Origin: an uncultured Acidaminococcus sp. | GTDB taxonomy: Bacteria; Bacillota; Negativicutes; Acidaminococcales; Acidaminococcaceae | Direction of reading: 5' to 3' | Length of the DNA stretch: 56,289 bases | Assembly (NCBI GenBank): GCA_905213155.1 | Contig: CAJMHI010000005.1 | Span: 1 to 56,289 of the forward strand | Notes under the pieces: generated by a model | What the model saw: the letters and a program-made list of their open reading frames with translations, nothing else | What the model was told of the DNA's origin: nothing | Databases searched by the model: none | Made by a program: the position numbers and the translations under genes | Shown here: piece by piece, positions 33,733 through 42,079 of the stretch | Layout of the letters: every line of letters starts with the position of its first letter | How positions within the stretch are numbered: position 1 is the first letter of the stretch

Positions 33733-36700
33733 TTACGCCGCGTTGGCGTTAATCTGATCAATGACGCGGCGAATGCCCTGCCAAACGGTGAGATCGGGGA
33801 ATACTTTCACAATACTGCCGCAGTCGGTAAAAGGCGCATATTGCAGCACTCGCACGTCTTTCATCAGCCCGTTCTTGACGATGTACTCCACGATCTGGTT
33901 CACTACATAGATTTGCTGGCTGTTCATGGTGACTTCGTCCAAATACTTTGCAAAGGCTTCTTTGGCGGCGTGCATGGACAGCCCCACCACGCCCCGGACA
34001 AATTCGCCCAGGGTTTTATCTTTGTACTCCCGGATATAGTCGTCCTTGGTGCCCAGTTCGTTCCACAGCACGTGCTCCAGGCTTTTGATGTCTGTTTCGG
34101 TTAGTGGCTCATTGTTTTTTAGCTTGGCGATCGCCGGCGTATTCTGATGGCTCAGCACATAAAATTCTGCTTTGGCTTTGTAATTTTTCAGGTCGTCGCT
34201 GGTAAGATCCGGATCGCGGACTTCCATCTCCGTAATGGTATCGGCAAAATCCGTATCATAGCGGACGCCTTTCCTGTGTATAAAAGGCATCAGATTCCGC
34301 AGTTCCTTGCGAATGGTCTCCCATTCCTCAATCCCGGCACGATCCAGATAGTCCGTATGCAAAATGCAGCGGATAAGCTCCGCCTTTTCCTGGATGGCAG
34401 GGATATGGGCAATCTCCGCCAATGCTTGCAAGTGGCTTAGGAGATCTTTCCGGGCCCTGGGATAGGTTTTGCCCTTAAGGCTTGCCAGTTCCAATCCGTA
34501 CAGCAGGGCATCAAAGCGCACAATACTGGCATCGTCATCATCCGGGAGGAGCAGCGGCACCAGTTCTTCTTTGACAAGTTCTATGTCCTCATAGCTAACG
34601 GTTTGATACCCTTCTTTTTGGGCGTAGCGGTCCACGATGCGGATATGCTGCCGCACGGCAAAATTCTCCCGGTCCAGCGCCTGCACCTTCCCCACCATGT
34701 GGGCAATAAGGCCTTCCCGGAACGCCTGCAATTCTTCTGTCTGGTATTCCAGGTTCTGGAGCTTGCTCACAATGGACAGCTCCAGGTAAAAGATGGCTCC
34801 CTGCAGCGCCATCTGGCTCACCGCCGCCTTGCCTTTATTCATGCGGAAGAAAGCAAAGTTCTTGCAGAAATCAAAGATATAAAATTTTTCCTTGTCCTTG
34901 CCGTCGATTAGGCCCGGGCACAGCCGTGTCCCCCGCCCGATCATCTGCCAGAATTTGGCCTTGCTCAGCACTTTTTTAAAGAACACCAGATTTAAGACTT
35001 CCGGCACGTCAATCCCCGTATCCAGCATGTCCACGGAGATGGCGATCTGGGGGTATTTGTTGGGATCGGAAAATTCATCAATGGCGCTTTGGGCGTAATT
35101 GATGGTGTTGTCGATGACCTTGGCATAGTCATCCCCCAGATGGGGATATTCCTTGTGGAACACCTCAAGGATTTTTTCTGCATGGGCATGGTTCTTGGCG
35201 AAAATAATGGTCTTGCCCAATTTTTCCCCGTAGTCGATGCGGAGCCCCTGCTCCATCAGGGTAGCCAGCACCTTGCGGATGGTATCTGCATTAAATACCC
35301 ATGTATTTAGTTTGCCCGCACTGATAAAGGGCGGCAGGTTCCCGTCCTCGTCCTTAAAACTCTTTTCGTACGCCTCTTTTTCCTCATCGGACAGGTCATC
35401 ATAGACGATGCCCTCATCCAGAAATTGGAGCGTTGTCTCTACGGACTGGAAATCCACCAGAAAGCCGTCCTTCACCGCCTGGGCCAGGTCATAGCCATAG
35501 GTGGGCACACCGTCTTCCAGATCAAAGATCTGATAGGTATTCCGGTCGATTTCGTCCTTGGGTGTCGCTGTGAGCCCTACAAGCGGCGCGTCAAAGTAAG
35601 TAAAGATATCCTTGTATTTATTGTAAATGGAGCGGTGGGCTTCGTCGCAGATCACAAGGTCAAAATGCCCGCAGGAAAAGACTTTGCCCTCTTCGTCCCG
35701 GGCCTCGTCTATGAGATTGATCAAGGTCTGGTAAGTGGAAAAAATGCAGTGGGCGCCGTAATTGTCCTTATCCTCGGTGATATTGCTGCAGGATACATCC
35801 GGCAACAGGTTCACAAAGCTCCGCTTGGCCTGGAGCACCAGGCTCGTCCGGTCCGCCAGAAAGAGAATATTCCGGATCCAGCCAGCATTCAATAGCACCT
35901 TGCACAGGGCAATTACCGTCCGGGTTTTGCCGGAGCCCGTCGCCATCACAAGGAGCGCCTTGCGCCGGTTCTTTTGGTCAAAGCTGTCGCACACGGCCTT
36001 TACCGCCGCTTCCTGGTAGTAGCGTCCGGCGATTTTTTTATCCACCACAATATGCTGCAAGCCCGTGCGCATAGAGCGCAGGTTGAACCATTTTTCCAAA
36101 TCCCGCTTGGACCAGATGGCGGCGCACCCCCGTTCCGGATACTGCCCGTCCACAATCCGGGTATCAAAGCCATTGGTGAGAAATACCACCGGCCGGCGAT
36201 TGTACTTGTGGGCCAATAAATCCGCATAGAGTTTGGCCTGCTGCCGTCCTTTGGATACGTCCACACAGGTGCGCTTGGCCTCGATAACGGCCAGCGGTCT
36301 GTGAGCATCGTCATAGAGCACGTAGTCCGCATAGCCTATGCCGGAATCATTGGGCATCCCGGAAAGCTCCACTTCGTTCAGCCAGTCTTTCCCCTCCGTC
36401 CAGCCCGCATCCCGCAGCATGGCATCCACATAGATTTTCCGCGTCTTAAATTCCGACAGATCAAGCGGCTTTACCACATAGTCCGGAGCCTGCTCTTCCC
36501 GGCGCCTGGTCAGTTCTTCTTTGAGCGCCGCATTTTCCGCCATGAGGGCTTTCAGATCCACCTGAGGAAATTCTACCTGGCTTTCCATTTGCGCAGGGTT
36601 ATCCACCAGGCTCTCGTCATAGGGGCGCTCTTTGTAGTCCGCAGCATAGCAATAGGCCACAAAATCCAAAAAGAGGTATAAATCCTTTAAGCACAGCTTG

Positions 36701-37020
36701 GCCGCTTCCAAGGTGGCGGGCTTACTGCTATGCGCCACCTGGTTACCCATGCGCCGGATAAAATCCAGCCGTTTCCACAAGGATTCGTCCATCAGCCCCC
36801 GGAATTCCTCCGTGTGCAGCAGTGTCACCAGATTGTCCTGGTATGGCATCACCAGCGCCTTGTCCACAGAATACATCCACTTGATAGCAAACTCCATGGC
36901 ACGGCGGCAATTTAAAATCCCGGCCGAAGGATCCATGGGCGTAATCTTTTCTGCGGCCACTGCCACCTGGGCAAAGGTTTTAAACTGCGGCTCTTCCAGC
37001 AGATATCCGAAATTGGTCAT
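33733..37020 (-). CDS. hsdR: Type I restriction enzyme, R subunit
   Basis: Motor and nuclease subunit of a type I restriction-modification enzyme. From the ATG at 37020 (AAAGGAGGAG site) it has 1095 residues. Parts: an N-terminal DUF4145-like helical domain (about 1-140); the restriction nuclease domain with PLAVIEAKRT (E-x-K) near residue 240; SF2 motor with Walker A MATGSGKTRTV near residue 365, ICDEAHRS (DEAH) near residue 455 and GLTATP; QMIGRGTRLCPG in the second motor domain; and a C-terminal EcoEI R-type domain that docks on the methylase. Last gene of hsdM-hsdS-hsdR, 19 bases after hsdS. Confidence 0.95.
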   Translation of the reverse strand: MTNFGYLLEEPQFKTFAQVAVAAEKITPMDPSAGILNCRRAMEFAIKWMYSVDKALVMPYQDNLVTLLHTEEFRGLMDESLWKRLDFIRRMGNQVAHSSKPATLEAAKLCLKDLYLFLDFVAYCYAADYKERPYDESLVDNPAQMESQVEFPQVDLKALMAENAALKEELTRRREEQAPDYVVKPLDLSEFKTRKIYVDAMLRDAGWTEGKDWLNEVELSGMPNDSGIGYADYVLYDDAHRPLAVIEAKRTCVDVSKGRQQAKLYADLLAHKYNRRPVVFLTNGFDTRIVDGQYPERGCAAIWSKRDLEKWFNLRSMRTGLQHIVVDKKIAGRYYQEAAVKAVCDSFDQKNRRKALLVMATGSGKTRTVIALCKVLLNAGWIRNILFLADRTSLVLQAKRSFVNLLPDVSCSNITEDKDNYGAHCIFSTYQTLINLIDEARDEEGKVFSCGHFDLVICDEAHRSIYNKYKDIFTYFDAPLVGLTATPKDEIDRNTYQIFDLEDGVPTYGYDLAQAVKDGFLVDFQSVETTLQFLDEGIVYDDLSDEEKEAYEKSFKDEDGNLPPFISAGKLNTWVFNADTIRKVLATLMEQGLRIDYGEKLGKTIIFAKNHAHAEKILEVFHKEYPHLGDDYAKVIDNTINYAQSAIDEFSDPNKYPQIAISVDMLDTGIDVPEVLNLVFFKKVLSKAKFWQMIGRGTRLCPGLIDGKDKEKFYIFDFCKNFAFFRMNKGKAAVSQMALQGAIFYLELSIVSKLQNLEYQTEELQAFREGLIAHMVGKVQALDRENFAVRQHIRIVDRYAQKEGYQTVSYEDIELVKEELVPLLLPDDDDASIVRFDALLYGLELASLKGKTYPRARKDLLSHLQALAEIAHIPAIQEKAELIRCILHTDYLDRAGIEEWETIRKELRNLMPFIHRKGVRYDTDFADTITEMEVRDPDLTSDDLKNYKAKAEFYVLSHQNTPAIAKLKNNEPLTETDIKSLEHVLWNELGTKDDYIREYKDKTLGEFVRGVVGLSMHAAKEAFAKYLDEVTMNSQQIYVVNQIVEYIVKNGLMKDVRVLQYAPFTDCGSIVKVFPDLTVWQGIRRVIDQINANAA

Positions 37021-37039
37021 GGCTCCTCCTTTCCGGGAT

Positions 37040-38179
37040 TTATCCAAAGTAGCGCTGCATCAGGCTGTCCAATAGCAACTGGGTGGTGTCCAGGGATTGC
37101 TGGATGGTGGCTTTGGACTTGTTGACGTGAGAGACAAAAGCGGCAAACTGATCTTGTAATACGATAGGTGGAACAGCCACTTTATAGTTTTGCAAGAACA
37201 TCGCAGGTACTCTGCGCTGTCCAGCACTCCCCGTCATCCTATATTCAGCTTCTTTTCTAAAAGATGGAAACGCCGTTAACATATAAAGCCAATATGGATT
37301 GCTAAGGCCTTGAATTGGCCTAAGCACGTGAAATTCAGTTGAACCAAATCCTATTCCATTTTTCAGTCCAACAGCTACTGCACCTTTTCCATTTTCCATA
37401 CAAGGTGTAATTTTGGCAAATAACACATCATTCTCAGCAAAATATGTGAATCCGTTTTTAACGTGTTGATATTTTCTGATGTCTGACGCATCAATATTCC
37501 CCTGTTCAGTCACTGCTGGCATAGGCACAAATGACACGTCCAAGCCTTCATTTAAATTTTTATTTCCAGTTTTTGATGGATTAATCTCACATATCTTCTT
37601 TAAAGGCTGTATACCCCACCCTTTCACATCTGTCCCAGGCTCCCCAAACATCTCCACAAACCGGGCTTTGATGAGGGTATCCATCTGCTGGAGCTGCTGG
37701 CGGCGGGTGGTAATAATACTGTTAACCTTATCCAGCTGATTTACAATATTCCTTTGCTGTTCAAGGCTTGGAAGATTTATAGGAAATTCGTAAAGCATAG
37801 ACAGCTTTAAGTTATCCCTTACACTCCCTGTGGCAATAGCCTTTATAAAGTAGAGTGTAATATCACTTTTAAGATAATAATAGAGATACTGTTTATCCAG
37901 CTCCTTGGAAACAGAGAACACGTTGTATAAAGGACTGACAATCACTCGATCCTCATGTCTTTGCCAATCAACAGACCCTACGTTAATTCTGGAAGGATTA
38001 TAGGCAAAATACCCTCTGGGAACAATTTTGTAAGTTGAGCGATCCTTACTGGCTACATCTTTGCCAAAATAATCGCGGCAAAACCCCTGCGTATTGGTAA
38101 CACTATATACGGGAATATCTTCTTCCTTTTTATTTTTAACTGTATACTCCTGAATATAGTCGCCTAGTCTTACCTTCAT
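37040..38179 (-). CDS. hsdS: Type I restriction-modification specificity subunit S
   Basis: DNA-recognition subunit of 379 residues. It has two target-recognition domains (about 1-130 and 185-325). Each is followed by a conserved helix: LEQQRNIVNQLDKVNSIITT at about 138-157 and the C-terminal QDQFAAFVSHVNKSKATIQ. Each TRD reads one half of a split DNA site. The first TRD region is more AT-rich than hsdM and hsdR, a common sign of TRD exchange. It overlaps the hsdM stop by 4 bases (ATGA). No second or inverted hsdS copy is nearby, so no phase-variable shuffling is evident. Confidence 0.94.
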   Translation of the reverse strand: MKVRLGDYIQEYTVKNKKEEDIPVYSVTNTQGFCRDYFGKDVASKDRSTYKIVPRGYFAYNPSRINVGSVDWQRHEDRVIVSPLYNVFSVSKELDKQYLYYYLKSDITLYFIKAIATGSVRDNLKLSMLYEFPINLPSLEQQRNIVNQLDKVNSIITTRRQQLQQMDTLIKARFVEMFGEPGTDVKGWGIQPLKKICEINPSKTGNKNLNEGLDVSFVPMPAVTEQGNIDASDIRKYQHVKNGFTYFAENDVLFAKITPCMENGKGAVAVGLKNGIGFGSTEFHVLRPIQGLSNPYWLYMLTAFPSFRKEAEYRMTGSAGQRRVPAMFLQNYKVAVPPIVLQDQFAAFVSHVNKSKATIQQSLDTTQLLLDSLMQRYFG

Positions 38180-39684
38180 GATTTTTCTCCAAGCATCGTT
38201 TCCAGCTCCCGCAGCTGCACCCCAATCTCCTGCTCCAAACCTTGAATTTTTTCCAGAATTTCTTCCGTCGGGGGATATTCCACAGGCGTATACTCCACCT
38301 TTTTGTACTTATTGATGGACAGGTCATAGCCGTTATCCACCAGTTCCTGTTTGGGCACCAGGAAGGACTGCTCCGTCCGTTTGCGGTTTATTTCTTTGTC
38401 CCTATGAGCAAAGCGGGCGATGATATCGGGGATATCGTTGGCTTCCTGGGGGGTGCGTTTATCGTCCAGGCTGAAACCGTCGGAGCGCATATCGTAGAAC
38501 CATACGGTATCGGTGCCGCCGTGGCCCGTTTTGGTAAAGATCAGGATCCCTGTGGAAACACCGGCATAGGGTTTAAATACGCCGGAGGGCATGGAGATCA
38601 CCGCTTCCAGCCGCTGGTTTTCGATGAGTTCCTTGCGGATGGCGATATGGGCCTTGGAGGAACCAAAGAGCACACCATCGGGAACGATACACGCACACCG
38701 CCCTCCCACCTGGAGCATGTGGATAAACAGGTCCACAAAGAGGAGTTCGGTTTTCTTGGTTTTGCACAGCTTTAATAAATCCGTAGAGACGATGTCATAG
38801 TCCAGGCTGCCTTTAAAGGGCGGATTGGCCAGGATCAGGGTATATTTGTCCCGGTCCGTATTCTGGTCCGACAGGCTGTCCCGGTATTCGATATGGGGAT
38901 TGGTGATGCCGTGGGCCATCATGTTCATGGCGCCGATACGCAGCATGGTGCGGTCCATATCAAAGCCGTTAAACATGTGGTTCATGTAGTGGTCACGGGT
39001 GGCTTTGTCAAAAAAGATTTCGTTATGGTGGTGCGCCTTTTCGTATTCTGCCGCCGCCACGAGGAATCCGGAAGTGCCTGCTGCAGGGTCTGCGATGCGG
39101 TCCGTGGGCGTGGGTGCCATGAGCTCCACCATCATGCGGATGATGTGCCGGGGCGTGCGGAACTGCCCGTTCACGCCGGAATTTCGCAATTTGGACAGGA
39201 GATATTCATACACGTCCCCCCGCACGTCCGAATCTTTCAAATCCGCCATCTGCTTGTATAGTTCGTCCATGGCATCCACGATTTTAGAAAGCATAAGGGG
39301 TGTGGGGATTTTAAAAATCGCGTCCTGCATGTACTGGGCATAGGCGCTTTCCCTATTGCCATGGAGCCCTTTGATAAAGGGAAACACCATCTCCTGCATG
39401 ATGGCGTACATCTTTTCGGGAGGAAAGTCCCGCAGCACCGACCAGCGCAGCTGATTGCCGTCCACCGTGCGCTCGCCGATGACGATTTCCTTGCCAAACA
39501 TACTGGTATAGGGCAGATCCAGCATAGCGCTTTCCTTGGCGTGCCGGGTATCGCTTTCATCCAGGTCGTGAATGAACATGAGATAGGTCATCTGCTCAAT
39601 CACGTCCAGCGGATTGGTGAGGCCCCCCGTCCAAAAAATTTCCCATAAACTATCAATTTTGCTTTTCAATACACCTGTGATCAT
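38176..39684 (-). CDS. hsdM: Type I restriction-modification DNA methyltransferase subunit M
   Basis: N6-adenine methylase of the type I system, 502 residues. The N-terminal HsdM_N bundle (LKSKIDSLWEIFWTGG to TYLMFIHDLDE) is followed by the SAM-binding motif I ADPAAGTSGFLVAA near residue 213 and the catalytic NPPF motif (LILANPPFKG) near residue 283. A GGAGGAATAC site precedes the ATG. It is first in the operon, behind a recognisable promoter, so methylation would be made before the R subunit. Confidence 0.96.
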   Translation of the reverse strand: MITGVLKSKIDSLWEIFWTGGLTNPLDVIEQMTYLMFIHDLDESDTRHAKESAMLDLPYTSMFGKEIVIGERTVDGNQLRWSVLRDFPPEKMYAIMQEMVFPFIKGLHGNRESAYAQYMQDAIFKIPTPLMLSKIVDAMDELYKQMADLKDSDVRGDVYEYLLSKLRNSGVNGQFRTPRHIIRMMVELMAPTPTDRIADPAAGTSGFLVAAAEYEKAHHHNEIFFDKATRDHYMNHMFNGFDMDRTMLRIGAMNMMAHGITNPHIEYRDSLSDQNTDRDKYTLILANPPFKGSLDYDIVSTDLLKLCKTKKTELLFVDLFIHMLQVGGRCACIVPDGVLFGSSKAHIAIRKELIENQRLEAVISMPSGVFKPYAGVSTGILIFTKTGHGGTDTVWFYDMRSDGFSLDDKRTPQEANDIPDIIARFAHRDKEINRKRTEQSFLVPKQELVDNGYDLSINKYKKVEYTPVEYPPTEEILEKIQGLEQEIGVQLRELETMLGEKS

Positions 39685-39742
39685 GTATTCCTCCGGGACT
39701 TATACCGCAATTTCCACAACATTCACAAAAAGTAACACCCTT

Positions 39743-39772
39743 ATTGTACCATTGATTATGGCGGGCGTTCAA
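39743..39772 (-). promoter_or_regulatory. Predicted promoter of hsdMSR
   Basis: TTGAAC (39767-39772) and TACAAT (39743-39748) on the minus strand are 18 bases apart, giving a leader of about 50 bases before hsdM. Confidence 0.65.
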
Positions 39773-39787
39773 GGTGGAGAATACAGT

Positions 39788-39820
39788 AAAAAAAAGCACC
39801 TGCCCTATAAGCAAGTGCTT
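39788..39820 (-). terminator. Terminator of Rpn gene copy B
   Basis: On the minus strand AAGCACTTGC pairs with GCAGGTGCTT (one G-T pair) and runs into eight Ts. It lies about 30 bases after the stop of Rpn copy B and directly before the hsdM promoter. Confidence 0.85.
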
Positions 39821-39848
39821 GGTTCGCACACCATGAAACTATTCTCTA

Positions 39849-40760
39849 TCAAATCTCCAGCCCATGTTTCTTGGCAATCTGGCGGATTTCCTCTTCTGGC
39901 AGGTTTGTCCATTGGGCAATCTTGGCAAGAGGCATCTTGTCACGCAATAATGAGAGCGCTATCTTTGCAGATTTTTCAGCAGCGCCTTCAATCCTGCCTT
40001 TCTCCCTGCCACGCCTTTCTCCAACGGCTTCGCCTTCTCTTCTACTAGTATCCATCAGGGAATTATAATCTCTGATTGCTTTTTCATTTTGCTCATACGC
40101 ATACCAAAGGTTTTTATTGCCATGAAATAAGTCTTCGTAATCGATAGCCTTCTTAATAGCATTATTTTTCATGGCCAGCTCCTTTCGTTCTGCTTCTGTA
40201 CATTTGGGTGAAAAATACAAGAACCATGTATCCTTCCGTTTGACTTTCTTAATATCGCTGATTCGTACTTTCTCCAACTCCACGAAATGCATTTCCAGCT
40301 GCTCTGTTAATCGTTCGTGGGTTTTGATATCCTGAACAGCATACGCGTGGTGATAGTCCGGGCTTTTAAATGCTCCGTTAAAACCTAGCAGCACTATTGA
40401 TATCGTGGGTTTTAAAAACCGGTAAGCATCTCCTTGGTGAAGTTCACTGGCGTACATTCTCGCCCAGTAATACAGGCTACGCTCCTTAAGGAAATCATGC
40501 CGGGCTACCTGAATCTCTATATCCACCTTACTCCCGTCGTTCATCTCGGCCAGGATATCCAAGATGGTCACTTTCCCATGTTCAAAAGGCGGCTCCTGCT
40601 CCTTGTTGATAAACTGCAAATCGGTAAAAGCCCTGTCACCCGTCCGTTCCAGGGTAGAGTTAATAAAATCCAGCGTCAGGCTTTTCTTGTTTTCGTCGCC
40701 TAAGAGGGCTTTCACGTACACATCGTTCAGGCGGTTGAAGGGGATTTTAGTTTCGTTCAT
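39849..40760 (-). CDS. Rpn/PD-(D/E)XK family nuclease (transposase-like), copy B
   Basis: Second Rpn/PDDEXK_2 gene, 303 residues from the ATG at 40760. Residues 1-243, including the D68 and E82-x-Q84 nuclease site, are identical to copy A. The tail differs: a 20-odd residue Glu/Arg/Gly-rich insert (EAVGERRGREKGRIEGAAEK), then a sequence related to but distinct from that of A (LRDKMPLAKIAQWTNLPEEE). This kind of charged insert before a short C-terminal helix pair is usual in the family. It lies upstream of hsdM, so the two copies bracket the R-M operon. Confidence 0.9.
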   Translation of the reverse strand: MNETKIPFNRLNDVYVKALLGDENKKSLTLDFINSTLERTGDRAFTDLQFINKEQEPPFEHGKVTILDILAEMNDGSKVDIEIQVARHDFLKERSLYYWARMYASELHQGDAYRFLKPTISIVLLGFNGAFKSPDYHHAYAVQDIKTHERLTEQLEMHFVELEKVRISDIKKVKRKDTWFLYFSPKCTEAERKELAMKNNAIKKAIDYEDLFHGNKNLWYAYEQNEKAIRDYNSLMDTSRREGEAVGERRGREKGRIEGAAEKSAKIALSLLRDKMPLAKIAQWTNLPEEEIRQIAKKHGLEI

Positions 40761-40882
40761 AAGTGGGTTCCTTTCCAGTATTATACCATAGATTTTTTGC
40801 AAAATACGGTTTTATCATACTGAACGAGGAACCTTTTTACAATACAAATTCGGAAATCAGCCTTTTCGTGCGGCGATAATGA
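40044..40882 (-). repeat. Direct repeat B (partner of 32749-33587)
   Basis: Same-orientation partner of repeat A at offset 7295. The match ends sharply at 40882, where the sequence after ATAATGA departs. Recombination between A and B would remove about 7.3 kb, including hsdM, hsdS and hsdR, and leave one Rpn gene. Confidence 0.9.
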
Positions 40883-40933
40883 CCTAAGACTCTATAAAAG
40901 AGTACTTCGCGTTCTCTTTACCGTTCGCAGGTC

Positions 40934-42040
40934 TCATTTCCCCAGTATACTCCTCACCGCCTCTAACGCTCTTTCTATCACATCATCCATATCGTAATAT
41001 TTGTACTCCGCCAGACGCCCGCCAAAAATAACATTAGCTTCTTTTTGGGCCAAAGTAGCATATTCCTGATACAGCTGTTGATTCCGTTCATCGTTGACGG
41101 GGTAATACGCTTCTTCACCGGGATGCCATTCTGTGGGATATTCTTTTGTGACATAAGTAACCGGCTGGGTCCCAAATTCAAAATGCTTATGCTCAATACT
41201 CCGGGTATAGGGTGTTTCCCGATCGGTATAATTCATCACGGCCACACCCTGATGATTAATTTCTTCCAATCTTTCTGTTTCAAAGCGCAGTCCCCGGTAT
41301 TCCAGGCGACCTAGCTGACACCCAAAATAGGCATCAATAGGGCCGGTATAGACGACTGTTTTTGCCACGTCTTTATAAGCCGAACGGGCCTCATTATAAT
41401 CCACACCGGTTCGTACTTCTACGTTTTTTAGAAGGGCATCAATCAGCAGGTTATAGCCGCCGATAGGAATACCCTGATAACAGTCATTAAAATAATTATT
41501 GTCAAAGGTATAGCGGACGGGTAGCCGTTTGATAATAAAAGCCGGCAATTCCGTACAACTCCGCCCCCATTGTTTTTCTGTGTACCCTTTGATCAATTTG
41601 GTATAAATATCGGTACCTATGAGAGAAATGGCTTGTTCTTCCAGATTTTTCGGTTCCGTAATTTCCGCGTCCTGCCGCTGCTGGGCAATCTTGGCAGCTG
41701 CTTCTGCCGGAGTCACGACACCCCACATTTTAGTGAACGTGTTCATGTTGAAGGGCAGGTTGTATAATTCCCCTTTATAATTTGCGACAGGAGAATTAAC
41801 GTAGTTATTAAACTCCACGAATTGATTGACATAATTCCAGACCACTTGATTTGACGTATGGAAAATATGGGCCCCGTATTTGTGAATCCGGATCCCTTCT
41901 TTTTCCTCGCAGTATACATTGCCGCCCACATGGCGACGCCGTTCCAGGACAAGGCAAGACTTGCCAGCCTTTGTCATTTCATGGGCAAATACAGCACCGA
42001 ATAACCCACTGCCAATAATTAAATAATCGAATTCTGTCAT
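40934..42040 (-). CDS. glf: UDP-galactopyranose mutase, copy 1
   Basis: FAD enzyme turning UDP-galactopyranose into UDP-galactofuranose, the donor for Galf in surface glycans. The 368-residue size is standard. It has the Rossmann FAD motif LIIGSGLFGAVFAHEMTKAG (residues 6-25) with RRHVGGNVY after it. The family segments KYGAHIFHTSNQVVWNYV near residue 54 and RLAEYKYYDMDDVIERAL near the C-terminus are present. AGGAGAAAATGCT precedes the ATG. Last gene of the polysaccharide cluster. Confidence 0.95.
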   Translation of the reverse strand: MTEFDYLIIGSGLFGAVFAHEMTKAGKSCLVLERRRHVGGNVYCEEKEGIRIHKYGAHIFHTSNQVVWNYVNQFVEFNNYVNSPVANYKGELYNLPFNMNTFTKMWGVVTPAEAAAKIAQQRQDAEITEPKNLEEQAISLIGTDIYTKLIKGYTEKQWGRSCTELPAFIIKRLPVRYTFDNNYFNDCYQGIPIGGYNLLIDALLKNVEVRTGVDYNEARSAYKDVAKTVVYTGPIDAYFGCQLGRLEYRGLRFETERLEEINHQGVAVMNYTDRETPYTRSIEHKHFEFGTQPVTYVTKEYPTEWHPGEEAYYPVNDERNQQLYQEYATLAQKEANVIFGGRLAEYKYYDMDDVIERALEAVRSILGK

Positions 42041-42079
42041 AGCATTTTCTCCTGACAGTCTCCAAATGGATCCAGGGAT

